Below, one piece after another: positions 1-6,799 of a DNA stretch of 22,942 nt. This stretch comes from Treponema sp. (lineage in GTDB: Bacteria; Spirochaetota; Spirochaetia; Treponematales; Breznakiellaceae). Under the pieces are notes generated by a model. That model was not told where the DNA came from. It searched no databases and saw only the letters and a program-made list of their open reading frames with translations. The DNA is taken from NCBI GenBank assembly GCA_031263265.1, contig JAISGE010000184.1:1-22942 (forward strand), given 5' to 3'. Positions within the stretch are counted from its first letter, which is position 1; every line of letters starts with the position of its first letter. The translations under genes were made by a program, and so were the position numbers.

Positions 1-55
1 CTGTTAGTCCTCCCATTCCGCCGATTTTCGCTATCCCCCACAGGCGACTGAATAG

Positions 56-83
56 TTACCATTTTTCAAATGAAAAATGGTAA
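56..83. terminator. AT-rich hairpin, possible terminator of the exported TPR gene
   Basis: A perfect 12-bp inverted repeat (56-67 and 72-83, arms ttaccatttttc / gaaaaatggtaa) with a 4-base loop lies 17 bases past the stop of the minus-strand TPR gene. Position and stem fit a terminator. The arms are AT-rich and no clean U-run follows on the minus strand, so this is tentative. Bases 1-55 show nothing else I can identify. Confidence 0.45.
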
Positions 84-100
84 AAATGGGAATCAGAGCA

Positions 101-1219
101 CTAAGGTAACTCCACCGCCGGTTCGATAAAGGGGCTTCTAAGCTGGGCCTGAGACCTGGCCCGCCATTCCCCCGCATCCTGCCGTCCGGCACAGGCTGTC
201 CAGAAATACCGGGCCGCGTTCAGCTTGCCACTCCCAAAGAAAGAGGTCCCCAGGTAGTACAGCGTTTTGTAATATTCGGTCCCCTCAAAATAAGAAGCCA
301 AGGCGGGCCTCCTCATTACTTCGTCAAGGAGATTATTCAGGGTGGTAAACGTATAATCGTACTGAGACCGGATTATGTCATCAATAAAGATGGAATTCTG
401 AATGAGGAAGGCAAACATAAGATGCTCCACCGCCCGGCTATGCCGCCCGGAAGAACTGTAATAGAAGCCCAAAAGCCGGTGGGCCCGGAGGGTTACGGGG
501 TTGTCATACCGGTAAAGGGTCAAAAAACGGTCTATACCGTCATTTTCCACCGTCCGGGTCATAGCGGAACGGACAAAGGTACTTGAATCCTGGGACCAGA
601 GGCTGTCCTTTGTCAGGATTTCCAGAAGATTCCGCTCCATGAGCGTATATTCCTGCCTGATCCGGTGTATATCCGCAATTTTATAGAGGATATCCGTGTC
701 GAACCCCGGTGTCTCAAGGAAAGAACGCTGTTCGTAGGCTTTCCGGAACTGCCTCAGCGCTATGCCCGGTTCCCCTTCCGTCCGGTAGGTTTCCCCTATC
801 CAGTATTCCGCCTCCGGGTAGGCTTTAAGACGGTCAAACTCTTCCAAAGTACGGAGCGCCGAATTTTCCAGGCTTTCCCTGGGGACCCGGTAGTAAAGCT
901 CCTCCAGAGCGCGGGCGGCGTCTATCCGTCCCCGTTCGGCAATATACTTTTCCACCAGGTCCAGGGCATCCCCCAGGCGGCGTACCTCGGCAATGGAGAG
1001 TACGGCGATCATGTCCTGTTCCATGCGGGTATACATGGCCCGCCGCTGGTTCCGGGCATCCTCAAAGGCTATAAGGGCTCTACCGTAATCCCCATTCCGA
1101 AAGTGCTGCTTTCCCCGTTCCAGGACAAACCAGTAGGGCCGTTCAACTTCTACCTGGGCCCATACCGGCAAAGAGGATAAACAAAGGCTAAGGAACAATA
1201 CAAGGGGTTTTCCGTGCAT
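101..1219 (-). CDS. exported TPR-like repeat protein, function unknown
   Basis: A 372-residue protein starting with a Sec-type signal peptide (MHGKPLVLFLSLCLSSLPVWA, likely cleaved after the final Ala near residue 21; no lipobox Cys), so it is probably periplasmic or envelope-associated. The rest is mostly helical with degenerate TPR-like units, such as FRNGDYGRALIAFEDA near residues 40-55, EYWIGETYRTEGEPGIALRQFRKAY near 137-161, and HRLLGFYYSSSGRHSRAVEHLMFAF near 247-271. Such repeats usually hold protein partners; no catalytic motif is visible. It is transcribed away from the IS1 remnant and appears monocistronic within the window. I recognise no specific family name and assign no function. 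Confidence 0.85.
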   Translation of the reverse strand: MHGKPLVLFLSLCLSSLPVWAQVEVERPYWFVLERGKQHFRNGDYGRALIAFEDARNQRRAMYTRMEQDMIAVLSIAEVRRLGDALDLVEKYIAERGRIDAARALEELYYRVPRESLENSALRTLEEFDRLKAYPEAEYWIGETYRTEGEPGIALRQFRKAYEQRSFLETPGFDTDILYKIADIHRIRQEYTLMERNLLEILTKDSLWSQDSSTFVRSAMTRTVENDGIDRFLTLYRYDNPVTLRAHRLLGFYYSSSGRHSRAVEHLMFAFLIQNSIFIDDIIRSQYDYTFTTLNNLLDEVMRRPALASYFEGTEYYKTLYYLGTSFFGSGKLNAARYFWTACAGRQDAGEWRARSQAQLRSPFIEPAVELP

Positions 1220-1278
1220 AGTCTTCTAAGTATATCGGATTATACCGGGCAAAAAACAAGGGAGGTGATCTACAAAGT

Positions 1279-1635
1279 ATGATGAATAGGGGAGAAGCAA
1301 AGAGGACAAAAGATGATACTATGAATAATAACAATAACCATAGTCCTAACCTACTGGCCAACATAATGCTGGTCCGGGGAATGGGTATATGGGACATCAG
1401 CGCCGTACTGAGCATCACCCACGTCTTAACAACACTCAAATCAGCCCAATACCTAATGAAATCCAGGTTTTCTCACTATGATTGTCTTGAGATAGACGAA
1501 TTTTGGACGTATGTGGGGAACAAGAAGAACAACATAAGGCTTATCTATGCGTATCATCGGGAAAGCGGGAAGCCAATGGCGTATGGGTGGATAATCACTA
1601 TCCGCTTTTGGTCTCTGGCCGATGGAGCTCTCTGA
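1279..1635 (+). pseudogene. IS1-family transposase remnant, truncated
   Basis: The 118-codon reading frame carries the middle part of an IS1-type transposase. There is a helix-turn-helix-like stretch (LVRGMGIWDISAVLSI, residues 31-46) and then YDCLEIDEFWTYVGNKKN (about 67-84), which holds the first catalytic Asp of the DDE set, followed by IRLIYAYHRESGKPMAYGW. After that Trp the protein no longer looks like transposase and stops within 15 residues. The N-terminal zinc finger of InsA and the C-terminal half with the remaining catalytic residues are both missing, so it cannot encode an active enzyme. A good ribosome site (gggaggtg, 1260-1267) still precedes the ATG. No inverted terminal repeats or target duplication could be found. 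Confidence 0.85.
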
Positions 1636-1700
1636 CAAAGATCCCTGATGGTGACGAGCAGGGGGGGGCGTACACCCGCAGGTATGGGGCTTGAAACGGT

Positions 1701-1740
1701 GGAATATAGTTGTAAATAGTCATAAAAGGTTATAAATAGT
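1701..1740 (+). repeat. four imperfect 10-bp direct repeats ending AGT/GGT upstream of a promoter
   Basis: Four consecutive 10-base units read ggaatatagt, tgtaaatagt, cataaaaggt, tataaatagt. Units 2 and 4 differ at only two positions. The period equals about one helical turn and the array ends two bases before the TTGACA at 1743. This suggests a protein-binding array or an AT-rich UP-like element on one face of the helix. Function is inferred from position only. Confidence 0.5.
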
Positions 1741-1742
1741 TT

Positions 1743-1771
1743 TTGACAAACCAGAAAGATATGATTAATCT
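1743..1771 (+). promoter_or_regulatory. sigma-70-type promoter for the small-protein/HExxH cassette
   Basis: TTGACA (1743-1748), a 17-bp spacer, and TAATCT (1766-1771) place transcription start near 1778, about 75 bases before the 65-aa gene. The stretch from the end of the IS1 remnant to that gene (1636-1852) holds this promoter and the phased repeats, and nothing else I can identify. Confidence 0.65.
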
Positions 1772-1852
1772 AATTATATGCTTTGTGTTTTCTAAGTAAA
1801 TACAAGGGCTTTGGGCTGTCCTATTAGAAAGGAAGCAGTCTTGGAGATTGTT

Positions 1853-2050
1853 ATGAATTCTACTATTTTATCCAAAGAAAAAGACAAGGAACGATTTGAA
1901 GAGGTCAGAAGGAGGGCCATAGAACTGGGGGTAAGGGATATGAATTTCAACGGTGCGGAGAAGGCTGATACTTTGGAGTGTTATGAGCAGACACTGGATC
2001 TCATTGAGCAGCATAAAGCTTTTTTTGATCAGTACATGAGTGAGCAATAG
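1853..2050 (+). CDS. small acidic/helical protein, first gene of a two-gene cassette
   Basis: I chose ATG 1853 because ggag (1843-1846) sits six bases upstream; a TTG at 1811 in the same frame would add 14 residues without a ribosome site. The 65-residue product (MNSTILSKEKDKERFEEV...) is charged and probably almost all helix, with no signal peptide or membrane segment. It is followed after six bases by the HExxH protein gene and shares its promoter, so the two are likely co-expressed. A small partner upstream of a larger potentially toxic enzyme resembles antitoxin-toxin or inhibitor-protease order, but I recognise no antitoxin family and this role is inference. Base composition is poorer in G+C than the core genes around it. 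Confidence 0.7.
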   Translation: MNSTILSKEKDKERFEEVRRRAIELGVRDMNFNGAEKADTLECYEQTLDLIEQHKAFFDQYMSEQ

Positions 2051-2056
2051 GTATTT

Positions 2057-2827
2057 ATGTATATGGAGGTAAATTTTACTTTATGGTCGCTAAAGGCGAT
2101 TCTGGACAAAATACCCTTTAATGAACCGGTTGATAAGAGCAAGATGGTTCTTGATTTTTCTAAGATTGATGTCCCGTATTATGTGAAACACGACTTCAAA
2201 GTATTTTTTATTTATACCGATGAACTACGATATGAGGCAAGTTGCTCTATTTATTCACCTGAAAAGAAGGTAGGGGTGGTCATATTCATGAAAAAGAAGT
2301 ATGAAAAATCCCTGAAGCAATGGTGTACTAATGGGCAGGATTCCACAAAACAGCTCGATGATTGTTGTCTGCGAAGGGAGCTCTATTGTCATGAAGCGTG
2401 TCATCTCATTGCGATTATCCGGGCGTATCCCTGTGTACGATCTTCCTTGGTGCGGGATGACTTTTTAGCTCAGATTAACAAGAAATTCGAGAAAGCAGTT
2501 GCCAAAAACGAAGAATTAAAAGACGTGCCTATCTCATTGGAGAAGACCGGATCATCTCCATCGGTTTTTGATAAAGACCACTTTCGTTATGAAAACGATG
2601 ATTTGAACTATTTTAGGCTCTATGCGGAACTTATGTTCAGTTACGAGTATATGATGGATGCTGTAAAGAGTCTTTCTATCAAAATAGAAACGGGAAATTC
2701 GATAACCCTCGATGATATAGCGCAGCAGACATTTATTTCTAGCAATTTTTTTAATTTTTTTCCAGAAAAACTCACTGCTCTTAGAGAGTTTCTTGCGGAA
2801 GAAATGATGGAGCGCGTTTTAAGCTAG
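2057..2827 (+). CDS. putative zinc metalloprotease-like protein with HEACH motif
   Basis: A 256-residue soluble protein with no signal peptide. Residues 107-118 read RELYCHEACHLI, a helix with an HExxH core (H112, E113, H116), the usual zinc-binding and catalytic signature of gluzincin-type peptidases. A possible third zinc ligand is E191 in RLYAELMFSYEY, about 75 residues downstream, a spacing compatible with that class but unproven. Cysteines are frequent near the motif (C90, C103, C104, C111, C115). No family outside this motif is recognised; the motif alone can occur by chance, though the flanking helix pattern is typical. It lies six bases after the 65-aa gene. The start could also be ATG 2063; the ribosome site is weak for both, which fits translational coupling to the upstream gene. 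Confidence 0.75.
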   Translation: MYMEVNFTLWSLKAILDKIPFNEPVDKSKMVLDFSKIDVPYYVKHDFKVFFIYTDELRYEASCSIYSPEKKVGVVIFMKKKYEKSLKQWCTNGQDSTKQLDDCCLRRELYCHEACHLIAIIRAYPCVRSSLVRDDFLAQINKKFEKAVAKNEELKDVPISLEKTGSSPSVFDKDHFRYENDDLNYFRLYAELMFSYEYMMDAVKSLSIKIETGNSITLDDIAQQTFISSNFFNFFPEKLTALREFLAEEMMERVLS

Positions 2828-2832
2828 GTTTC

Positions 2833-2961
2833 TTGATTTCAGAACTCACCGTACAGATCAATGAATTGCGTCAGCGGTGGTCAAAGGTATTGAAATTAGT
2901 AAACAACATCTTTCGCCCACTCCCAAAATTTGGCTCGTCTTTTAATAAACTATGGTCATAA
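2833..2961 (+). CDS. possible 42-aa small ORF or decayed gene end after the HExxH gene
   Basis: An open frame starting at TTG 2833, five bases after the HExxH stop, encodes 42 residues beginning LISELTVQINELRQRWSKVL, an amphipathic helix-like sequence, and ending at TAA 2959-2961. The ribosome site is poor (agg at 2826-2828). It may be a translationally coupled small protein, the tail of a deleted gene, or chance. The rest of the gap to the yifB-like gene (2962-3048) is A-rich and holds no clear feature. Confidence 0.25.
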   Translation: MISELTVQINELRQRWSKVLKLVNNIFRPLPKFGSSFNKLWS

Positions 2962-3048
2962 TACGCTGCTGTCAAGCAAAAAGTAAAAAATAATACAAAA
3001 AATAGAAGCAGGGAACAGGATAAGGCCTTAGTATATCGAGGTGTGATG

Positions 3049-4659
3049 ATGTATGTGATGGCTTATGCGCCCTATGGGGCAGAGGGTATTATTATCCGGG
3101 TTGAAGCGGATATACGCCGGGGCATCCCAGGAATTGATATTACCGGTCTGGCAGAAGGAGCCGTGCGAGAGGCTCGGGAACGGGTCATGGCGGCCTTTCG
3201 CAATTCAGGGTATACCTTCCCACCGGAGCGGATTCTAATTAATCTCGCCCCTGCAGGAGTGCGGAAAGACGGTACCTATCTGGATCTCCCCATAGCCCTG
3301 GCAGTGATGGCTGCCGCAAACATGGCCGCAGGTCTTGAGAAGCTCATGGTCATGGGTGAACTGGAACTTTCAGGCAGATTACGGCCGGTTCGGGGGGTGT
3401 TGGCTGCCACGGTGGCAGGGCTCAAAGCCGGGATCCAGGAATTCATCGTGCCTGCGGAAAATGCCCGAGAAGCGGCTATTCTCGCGGCAGGCCATTTTTC
3501 TGGGGTTGCTACCTTGGGAGAAGCGGTTCATGCCTTGCGGATCCGCGCGGAAACCGGTTCCTTGCCGGCTTTTGTAGGAGAACCTCTCGATCGGGAAGAT
3601 GCCAGGGATCCGGAGCATGAGGCAGAGGGAGATTTTGCCGAAGTTCGAGGACAAGGACGGTATAAGCGGGCCTTGGAAATTGCCGCTGCAGGAGGGCATA
3701 ACCTGCTGGTTTTTGGGCCTCCTGGGGCAGGGAAAACCATGCTTGCCCGGCGTCTGCCTTCGATCATGGCGCCCCTGGAAACCGATGAAGCGGTGGAGGT
3801 AACCCGGCTCTACAGCCTGGCAGGACACTTAGCCAGGGGTCTTTCCCTGGATACCGAAGGCCTTATCACCCGGCCGCCGTTTAGATCGCCGCACCATTCA
3901 GCCAGCCCAGAGGGTATTTTGGGAGGCGGTAAAACCGTGCGGCCTGGGGAGATCAGCCTCGCTCATTGGGGCGTCCTGTTTCTGGATGAAGCCCCTGAAT
4001 TCCGGGCCAATGTACTGCAGTCCTTGCGGGAACCTTTGGAAGATCGGGTGATAAGCATTTCCCGTGCAGAAGGGCCGGTTCGGCTTCCTGCGGATTTTCA
4101 ACTCATTTTGGCGGCTAATCCCTGTCCCTGTGGAAGACTGGGGATGCACCTTCCTGCAGAAACAGGAAAAGGATCCTCCTTAGAAACCGCAGTGAGCTGC
4201 TTTTGCAGTTCTGAGGAGATTCGCCGGTATTGGCGCAAGTTGGGGGCAGCACTGCTGGATCGGATGGAACTTAGGGTAGGGGTTCATACGCCAAAGATCC
4301 AGGCCCTGCAGCAGCGCGGAGAAGAAACCAGCGCCGAGATCCGTCAGCGGGTTCTCAGGGCAGTGGCCCTACAACAGGAACGGTTCAAGAATACCCCGGT
4401 ACGCCGTAATGCCCGGATGGCCCCGGAGCTGATCGAGCGATACTGTGGATTGACTGCTGAAGCCGAAGCTGTGTTCCGGGTAGCTGCGGCTAAACTTGGT
4501 CTTTCCGGGAGGGCCTTTCATGGGGTATTACGGGTTGCCCGAACCATTGCCGACCTGGAAGGAACGGATCCTATCCTACCGGTCCATATCTTAGAGGCCA
4601 TTCAGCATCGTCGCTTGGGAGATGATCCTTATGACATCTTGACCATAGATAGGATGTAA
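3049..4659 (+). CDS. yifB: YifB/ComM family Mg-chelatase-like AAA+ ATPase
   Basis: A 536-residue AAA+ protein close to the usual ~510 of the family. The N-terminal Lon-protease-like/ChlI domain (about 1-180) shows VEADIRRGIPGIDITGLAEGAVREARERV and NLAPAGVRKDGTYLDLPIAL in parts. The ATPase core has Walker A GPPGAGKT (about 223-230), Walker B LFLDEA (about 309-314) and the NPCPCG motif (about 357-362), then LLDRMELRV and the C-terminal SGRAFHGVLRVARTIADLEG. In naturally transforming bacteria ComM is a branch-migration helicase that helps integrate imported DNA; elsewhere the role is unclear. Several in-frame starts exist (GTG 3043, ATG 3046, 3049, 3058); gagg at 3038-3041 gives the best spacing to ATG 3049. 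Confidence 0.95.
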   Translation: MYVMAYAPYGAEGIIIRVEADIRRGIPGIDITGLAEGAVREARERVMAAFRNSGYTFPPERILINLAPAGVRKDGTYLDLPIALAVMAAANMAAGLEKLMVMGELELSGRLRPVRGVLAATVAGLKAGIQEFIVPAENAREAAILAAGHFSGVATLGEAVHALRIRAETGSLPAFVGEPLDREDARDPEHEAEGDFAEVRGQGRYKRALEIAAAGGHNLLVFGPPGAGKTMLARRLPSIMAPLETDEAVEVTRLYSLAGHLARGLSLDTEGLITRPPFRSPHHSASPEGILGGGKTVRPGEISLAHWGVLFLDEAPEFRANVLQSLREPLEDRVISISRAEGPVRLPADFQLILAANPCPCGRLGMHLPAETGKGSSLETAVSCFCSSEEIRRYWRKLGAALLDRMELRVGVHTPKIQALQQRGEETSAEIRQRVLRAVALQQERFKNTPVRRNARMAPELIERYCGLTAEAEAVFRVAAAKLGLSGRAFHGVLRVARTIADLEGTDPILPVHILEAIQHRRLGDDPYDILTIDRM

Positions 4660-4668
4660 TGGTATACC
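4639..4668 (+). promoter_or_regulatory. possible promoter for the YdbC-like gene inside the end of yifB
   Basis: TTGACC (4639-4644), 18-bp spacer and TATACC (4663-4668) lie across the yifB stop and about 30 bases ahead of the YdbC-like gene. A second TATAAT at 4672-4677 lacks a matching -35. Readthrough from yifB is equally possible. Confidence 0.35.
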
Positions 4669-4697
4669 GCCTATAATGGCATCAACAGGAGGTTTAT

Positions 4698-4934
4698 ATG
4701 CCGGACATTACCTATGATATACTTAAACATTACGGTGTGCTTGAGGAAGGCAAAGGGGGTTGGAGAAAAGAAGTCAACCTGGTCTCTTGGAATGGCCGGA
4801 ATCCCAAGTTCGATATTCGGGACTGGGCTCCGGATCATCAGAAGATGGGAAAAGGTATCACCTTAACCCAGGAAGAAGCGCGTAAACTGGTGCACCTGTT
4901 GTCCGGTTCTTTAGCAGTGAATCAAGAAGATTAG
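4698..4934 (+). CDS. YdbC/PC4-like single-strand DNA-binding protein
   Basis: A 78-residue protein matching the bacterial YdbC family, which shares the fold of the eukaryotic transcriptional coactivator PC4. Diagnostic stretches are GWRKEVNLVSWNGRNPKFDI (21-40) and RDWAPDHQKMGKGITLTQEEA (41-61). Solved relatives are homodimers that bind single-stranded DNA or RNA through beta sheets; a cellular role in transcription or repair is not settled. Aggagg (4687-4692) precedes the ATG with good spacing. It follows yifB by 38 bases in the same direction; both act on nucleic acids, but a shared pathway is only suggested by position. Confidence 0.9.
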   Translation: MPDITYDILKHYGVLEEGKGGWRKEVNLVSWNGRNPKFDIRDWAPDHQKMGKGITLTQEEARKLVHLLSGSLAVNQED

Positions 4935-4942
4935 GAAGGGTC

Positions 4943-4971
4943 TTGTCAATCGTACAGAAATGGGTAAATCT
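4943..4971 (+). promoter_or_regulatory. weak promoter candidate for the sulfur-carrier cluster
   Basis: TTGTCA (4943-4948) followed by TAAATC/AAATCT (4965-4971, spacer 16-17) lies about 80 bases upstream of the ThiS-like gene. The gap 4935-5049 also has a tandem duplication of gattgaaat at 5019-5036, just before the ribosome site gaggg (5037-5041). The promoter match is modest. Confidence 0.3.
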
Positions 4972-5049
4972 TAGTATTAAACTAGAGAAACTACTATTTG
5001 TATTGTTTTCTCTTTGTGGATTGAAATGATTGAAATGAGGGTATAGAAC

Positions 5050-5268
5050 ATGTCGATACGAATTACGGCGAATGGAAAACCGCGTGAACTCTCCGGTGAA
5101 CTTTCGGTAAGCCAACTGCTTACCGAAGTGCAGGTGGAGATGCCGGAATATGTAAGCGTCCAGCTCAACGATGCGATGATACTCCGGGCGGATTTTGACC
5201 GGACCTTGGTAAAAGAAGGGGCGGTGGTAGAATTCCTCTATTTTATGGGAGGCGGTTCCCTATGGTGA
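5050..5268 (+). CDS. ThiS/MoaD-type sulfur carrier with a C-terminal SLW extension (HcyS-like)
   Basis: A 72-residue beta-grasp protein: MSIRITANGKPRELSGELSV at the start, VSVQLNDAMI in the middle and FLYFMGGGSLW at the end. ThiS and MoaD carriers end exactly in Gly-Gly, the residue that is adenylated by an E1-like enzyme and turned into a thiocarboxylate. Here three residues (S70, L71, W72) follow GG, so the carrier cannot be charged until they are removed. The next gene encodes a JAMM protease, and its ATG lies in the last seven bases of this gene. This is the arrangement of HcyS-HcyD in Wolinella succinogenes, where the carrier donates sulfur to homocysteine synthesis. A thiamine role cannot be excluded, but the tail and neighbours argue against it. 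The cognate E1 (ThiF/HcyF) and MetY are not in the window. Confidence 0.88.
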   Translation: MSIRITANGKPRELSGELSVSQLLTEVQVEMPEYVSVQLNDAMILRADFDRTLVKEGAVVEFLYFMGGGSLW

Positions 5269-5666
5269 AGCTTTCCCAGGAACAGCAGGCGGCTATGGTA
5301 GCCCATGCCCGAACAGGGCTTCCTAACGAAGCCTGCGGCCTTTTTGCCGGGGAAGTGCAGGGGGACGAGAAGAAGGTCAAGAAGGTGTACTGTCTTAATA
5401 ACCTCGACCAAAGCCCGGAGCATTTTTCTATGGCCCCGGAGGAACAGTTCAAGGCCGTAGCAGACATCAGGAAAAACGGATTAATCTTGCTGGGAAACTT
5501 CCACAGCCACCCGGCGAGTCCTGCCCGTCCCTCTGAGGAAGACATTCGACTTGCCTTTGATCCTGCCTTGAGCTACGTTATTATTTCACTACAAGCAGGA
5601 GAGCCGGTTTTGAAGAGCTTTCTGATTCGGCAGGGCGTTGTATCCGAAGAAGCGGTGCAGGTATAA
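5262..5666 (+). CDS. JAMM/MPN+ metalloprotease (HcyD/Mec-like)
   Basis: A 134-residue single-domain zinc isopeptidase. The full JAMM signature is present: catalytic E23 in NEACGLFAG, then H81 and H83 in FHSHP, S91, and D94 (H-x-H-x7-S-x2-D). Family members in bacteria cut residues off the C-terminus of ubiquitin-like sulfur carriers (QbsD, HcyD) or release an amino acid from the carrier (Mec cleaves CysO-cysteine). Overlapping the carrier gene by seven bases (ATGGTGA), it most likely removes the SLW tail and may also liberate the finished thiol amino acid. The protein is cytoplasmic, with no signal peptide. It is followed one base later by the siroheme gene. Confidence 0.9.
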   Translation: MVKLSQEQQAAMVAHARTGLPNEACGLFAGEVQGDEKKVKKVYCLNNLDQSPEHFSMAPEEQFKAVADIRKNGLILLGNFHSHPASPARPSEEDIRLAFDPALSYVIISLQAGEPVLKSFLIRQGVVSEEAVQV

Positions 5667-5667
5667 G

Positions 5668-6285
5668 GTGCCCTATTTTCCCCTGTTTGTAGACCTTACC
5701 GGAAAGGACTGCCTTATCGTGGGAGGGGGAACGGTGGCAGCTCGAAAAGCCCAATCCCTCCTTGATTTTGGCGCTCAGCTTAGGGTAGTGGCTCCGGAAC
5801 CTTCAGAATTCATTAAGACCCTTTCCCTTACCCTGTTGGCCCGTCCTTATCAAGGCCCAAAGGATTTGGTGGGAGCTACTTTGGTTATCGCCGCCACTGA
5901 TGAAGAGGAACTAAATAGGACCGTAGCCCAGGATGCCCAGGCAGTGGGAATCCCGGTAAACGTGGTGGATGATCCTGAAATGTGTACCTTTTTTTTCCCA
6001 GCCTTGGTACACCGGGGCGAACTGGTAACGGGGATTTCCACCTCTGGTTCCTGTCCGCGGTTCTCTGCGTTGTTCCGTGAACATTTAGACGCGACCTTGC
6101 CCCCGAACCTGGGAGCAGCCCTGGAATCGCTTCGCATAGAACGGCGACGTTTGCACGGTGCTGAACGGATATCCTACCTTGATAGCTTAATTGTACCACT
6201 GCTCAGCGGAATTTTTACGCCTATGCAACAGAGTGGCAACTATCGGCAGATCCCCCCTTGTACATTACCGAAAGACTTGATATAA
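5668..6285 (+). CDS. precorrin-2 dehydrogenase / sirohydrochlorin ferrochelatase (CysG N-domain, SirC-like)
   Basis: Start chosen at GTG 5668, one base after the JAMM stop, because the product then begins PYFPLFVDLTGKDCLIVGGG as in the family; a TTG at 5638 would add ten residues read from the end of the previous gene. The 205-residue protein has the NAD-binding GGGTVAARK (about 19-27), NVVDDPEMCTFFFPALVHRG (about 100-119) and GISTSGSCPRFSALFREHL, all typical of stand-alone SirC/Met8-type enzymes. It oxidises precorrin-2 to sirohydrochlorin and may insert iron to give siroheme, the cofactor of assimilatory sulfite reductase. Linkage with the carrier/protease pair ties it to sulfide supply. 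There is no uroporphyrinogen methyltransferase domain. Confidence 0.9.
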   Translation: MPYFPLFVDLTGKDCLIVGGGTVAARKAQSLLDFGAQLRVVAPEPSEFIKTLSLTLLARPYQGPKDLVGATLVIAATDEEELNRTVAQDAQAVGIPVNVVDDPEMCTFFFPALVHRGELVTGISTSGSCPRFSALFREHLDATLPPNLGAALESLRIERRRLHGAERISYLDSLIVPLLSGIFTPMQQSGNYRQIPPCTLPKDLI

Positions 6286-6349
6286 TTTTTTATAATAGTG
6301 TTGAGGGTACAGAGGTATCTTTTAGTAGTATTTAATATGGAGGTTTAGA

Positions 6350-6799
6350 ATGAAGCGGATTTTTCTAAGTATGATTTTCTGCATCGCGGTGGTAACGGTT
6401 CTGCCGCTTATGGCGCAGGAGGAGGAGTCCAGTGGTGGGAGTCCCTACTATTACGTTAATGTTCCTGTTGAACGGGTCTATGCGTATCGGAAAGGGTATG
6501 TGGTAGCTTATCGGACCGGTGTTCTCAAGCCTGGGTTGGGGTATTTGTACCTTCCTATTGAATGGTTTGCAGATGGTCCCCGTGCGGAAGAGGAATCTCC
6601 TCCGAAAGGAGAGGTTATCCTTTTAGGTCCCGGAAAATCATGGCCTTATCTGACGATATATCGTAAAGATGGGGCATTTAGTCATGTTCGTCTTTATGTA
6701 CGCCAGGAACGAACCCATGAGAGTTGGGGAGGTATTCCTTTAACCGTCAATATTGATGATCGATTTGAAGGGGTGGAGGATATAAAGCTCGCCTATTAA
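6350..6799 (+). CDS. exported hypothetical protein
   Basis: A 149-residue protein with a clear signal peptide (MKRIFLSMIFCIAVVTVLPLMAQ; cleavage after MAQ or LMA). The mature part is about 125 residues, rich in Tyr and beta-like sequence: YYYVNVPVERVYAYRKGYVVAYRTG, then LPIEWFADG and WPYLTIYRKDGAFSHVRLYV. No lipobox or membrane segment follows, so it is probably periplasmic. Ggagg (6339-6343) gives a strong start at 6350. Its TAA shares a base with the ATG of the M24 peptidase (TAATG), which implies translational coupling. I recognise no named family; the gap upstream (6286-6349) has only weak promoter-like AT-rich sequence. Confidence 0.8.
   Translation: MKRIFLSMIFCIAVVTVLPLMAQEEESSGGSPYYYVNVPVERVYAYRKGYVVAYRTGVLKPGLGYLYLPIEWFADGPRAEEESPPKGEVILLGPGKSWPYLTIYRKDGAFSHVRLYVRQERTHESWGGIPLTVNIDDRFEGVEDIKLAY

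Noticed and set aside
1188..1439. 83-codon minus-strand frame opposite the IS1 remnant
   Set aside because: It overlaps the start of the exported TPR gene and lies antisense to recognisable transposase sequence; no ribosome site.
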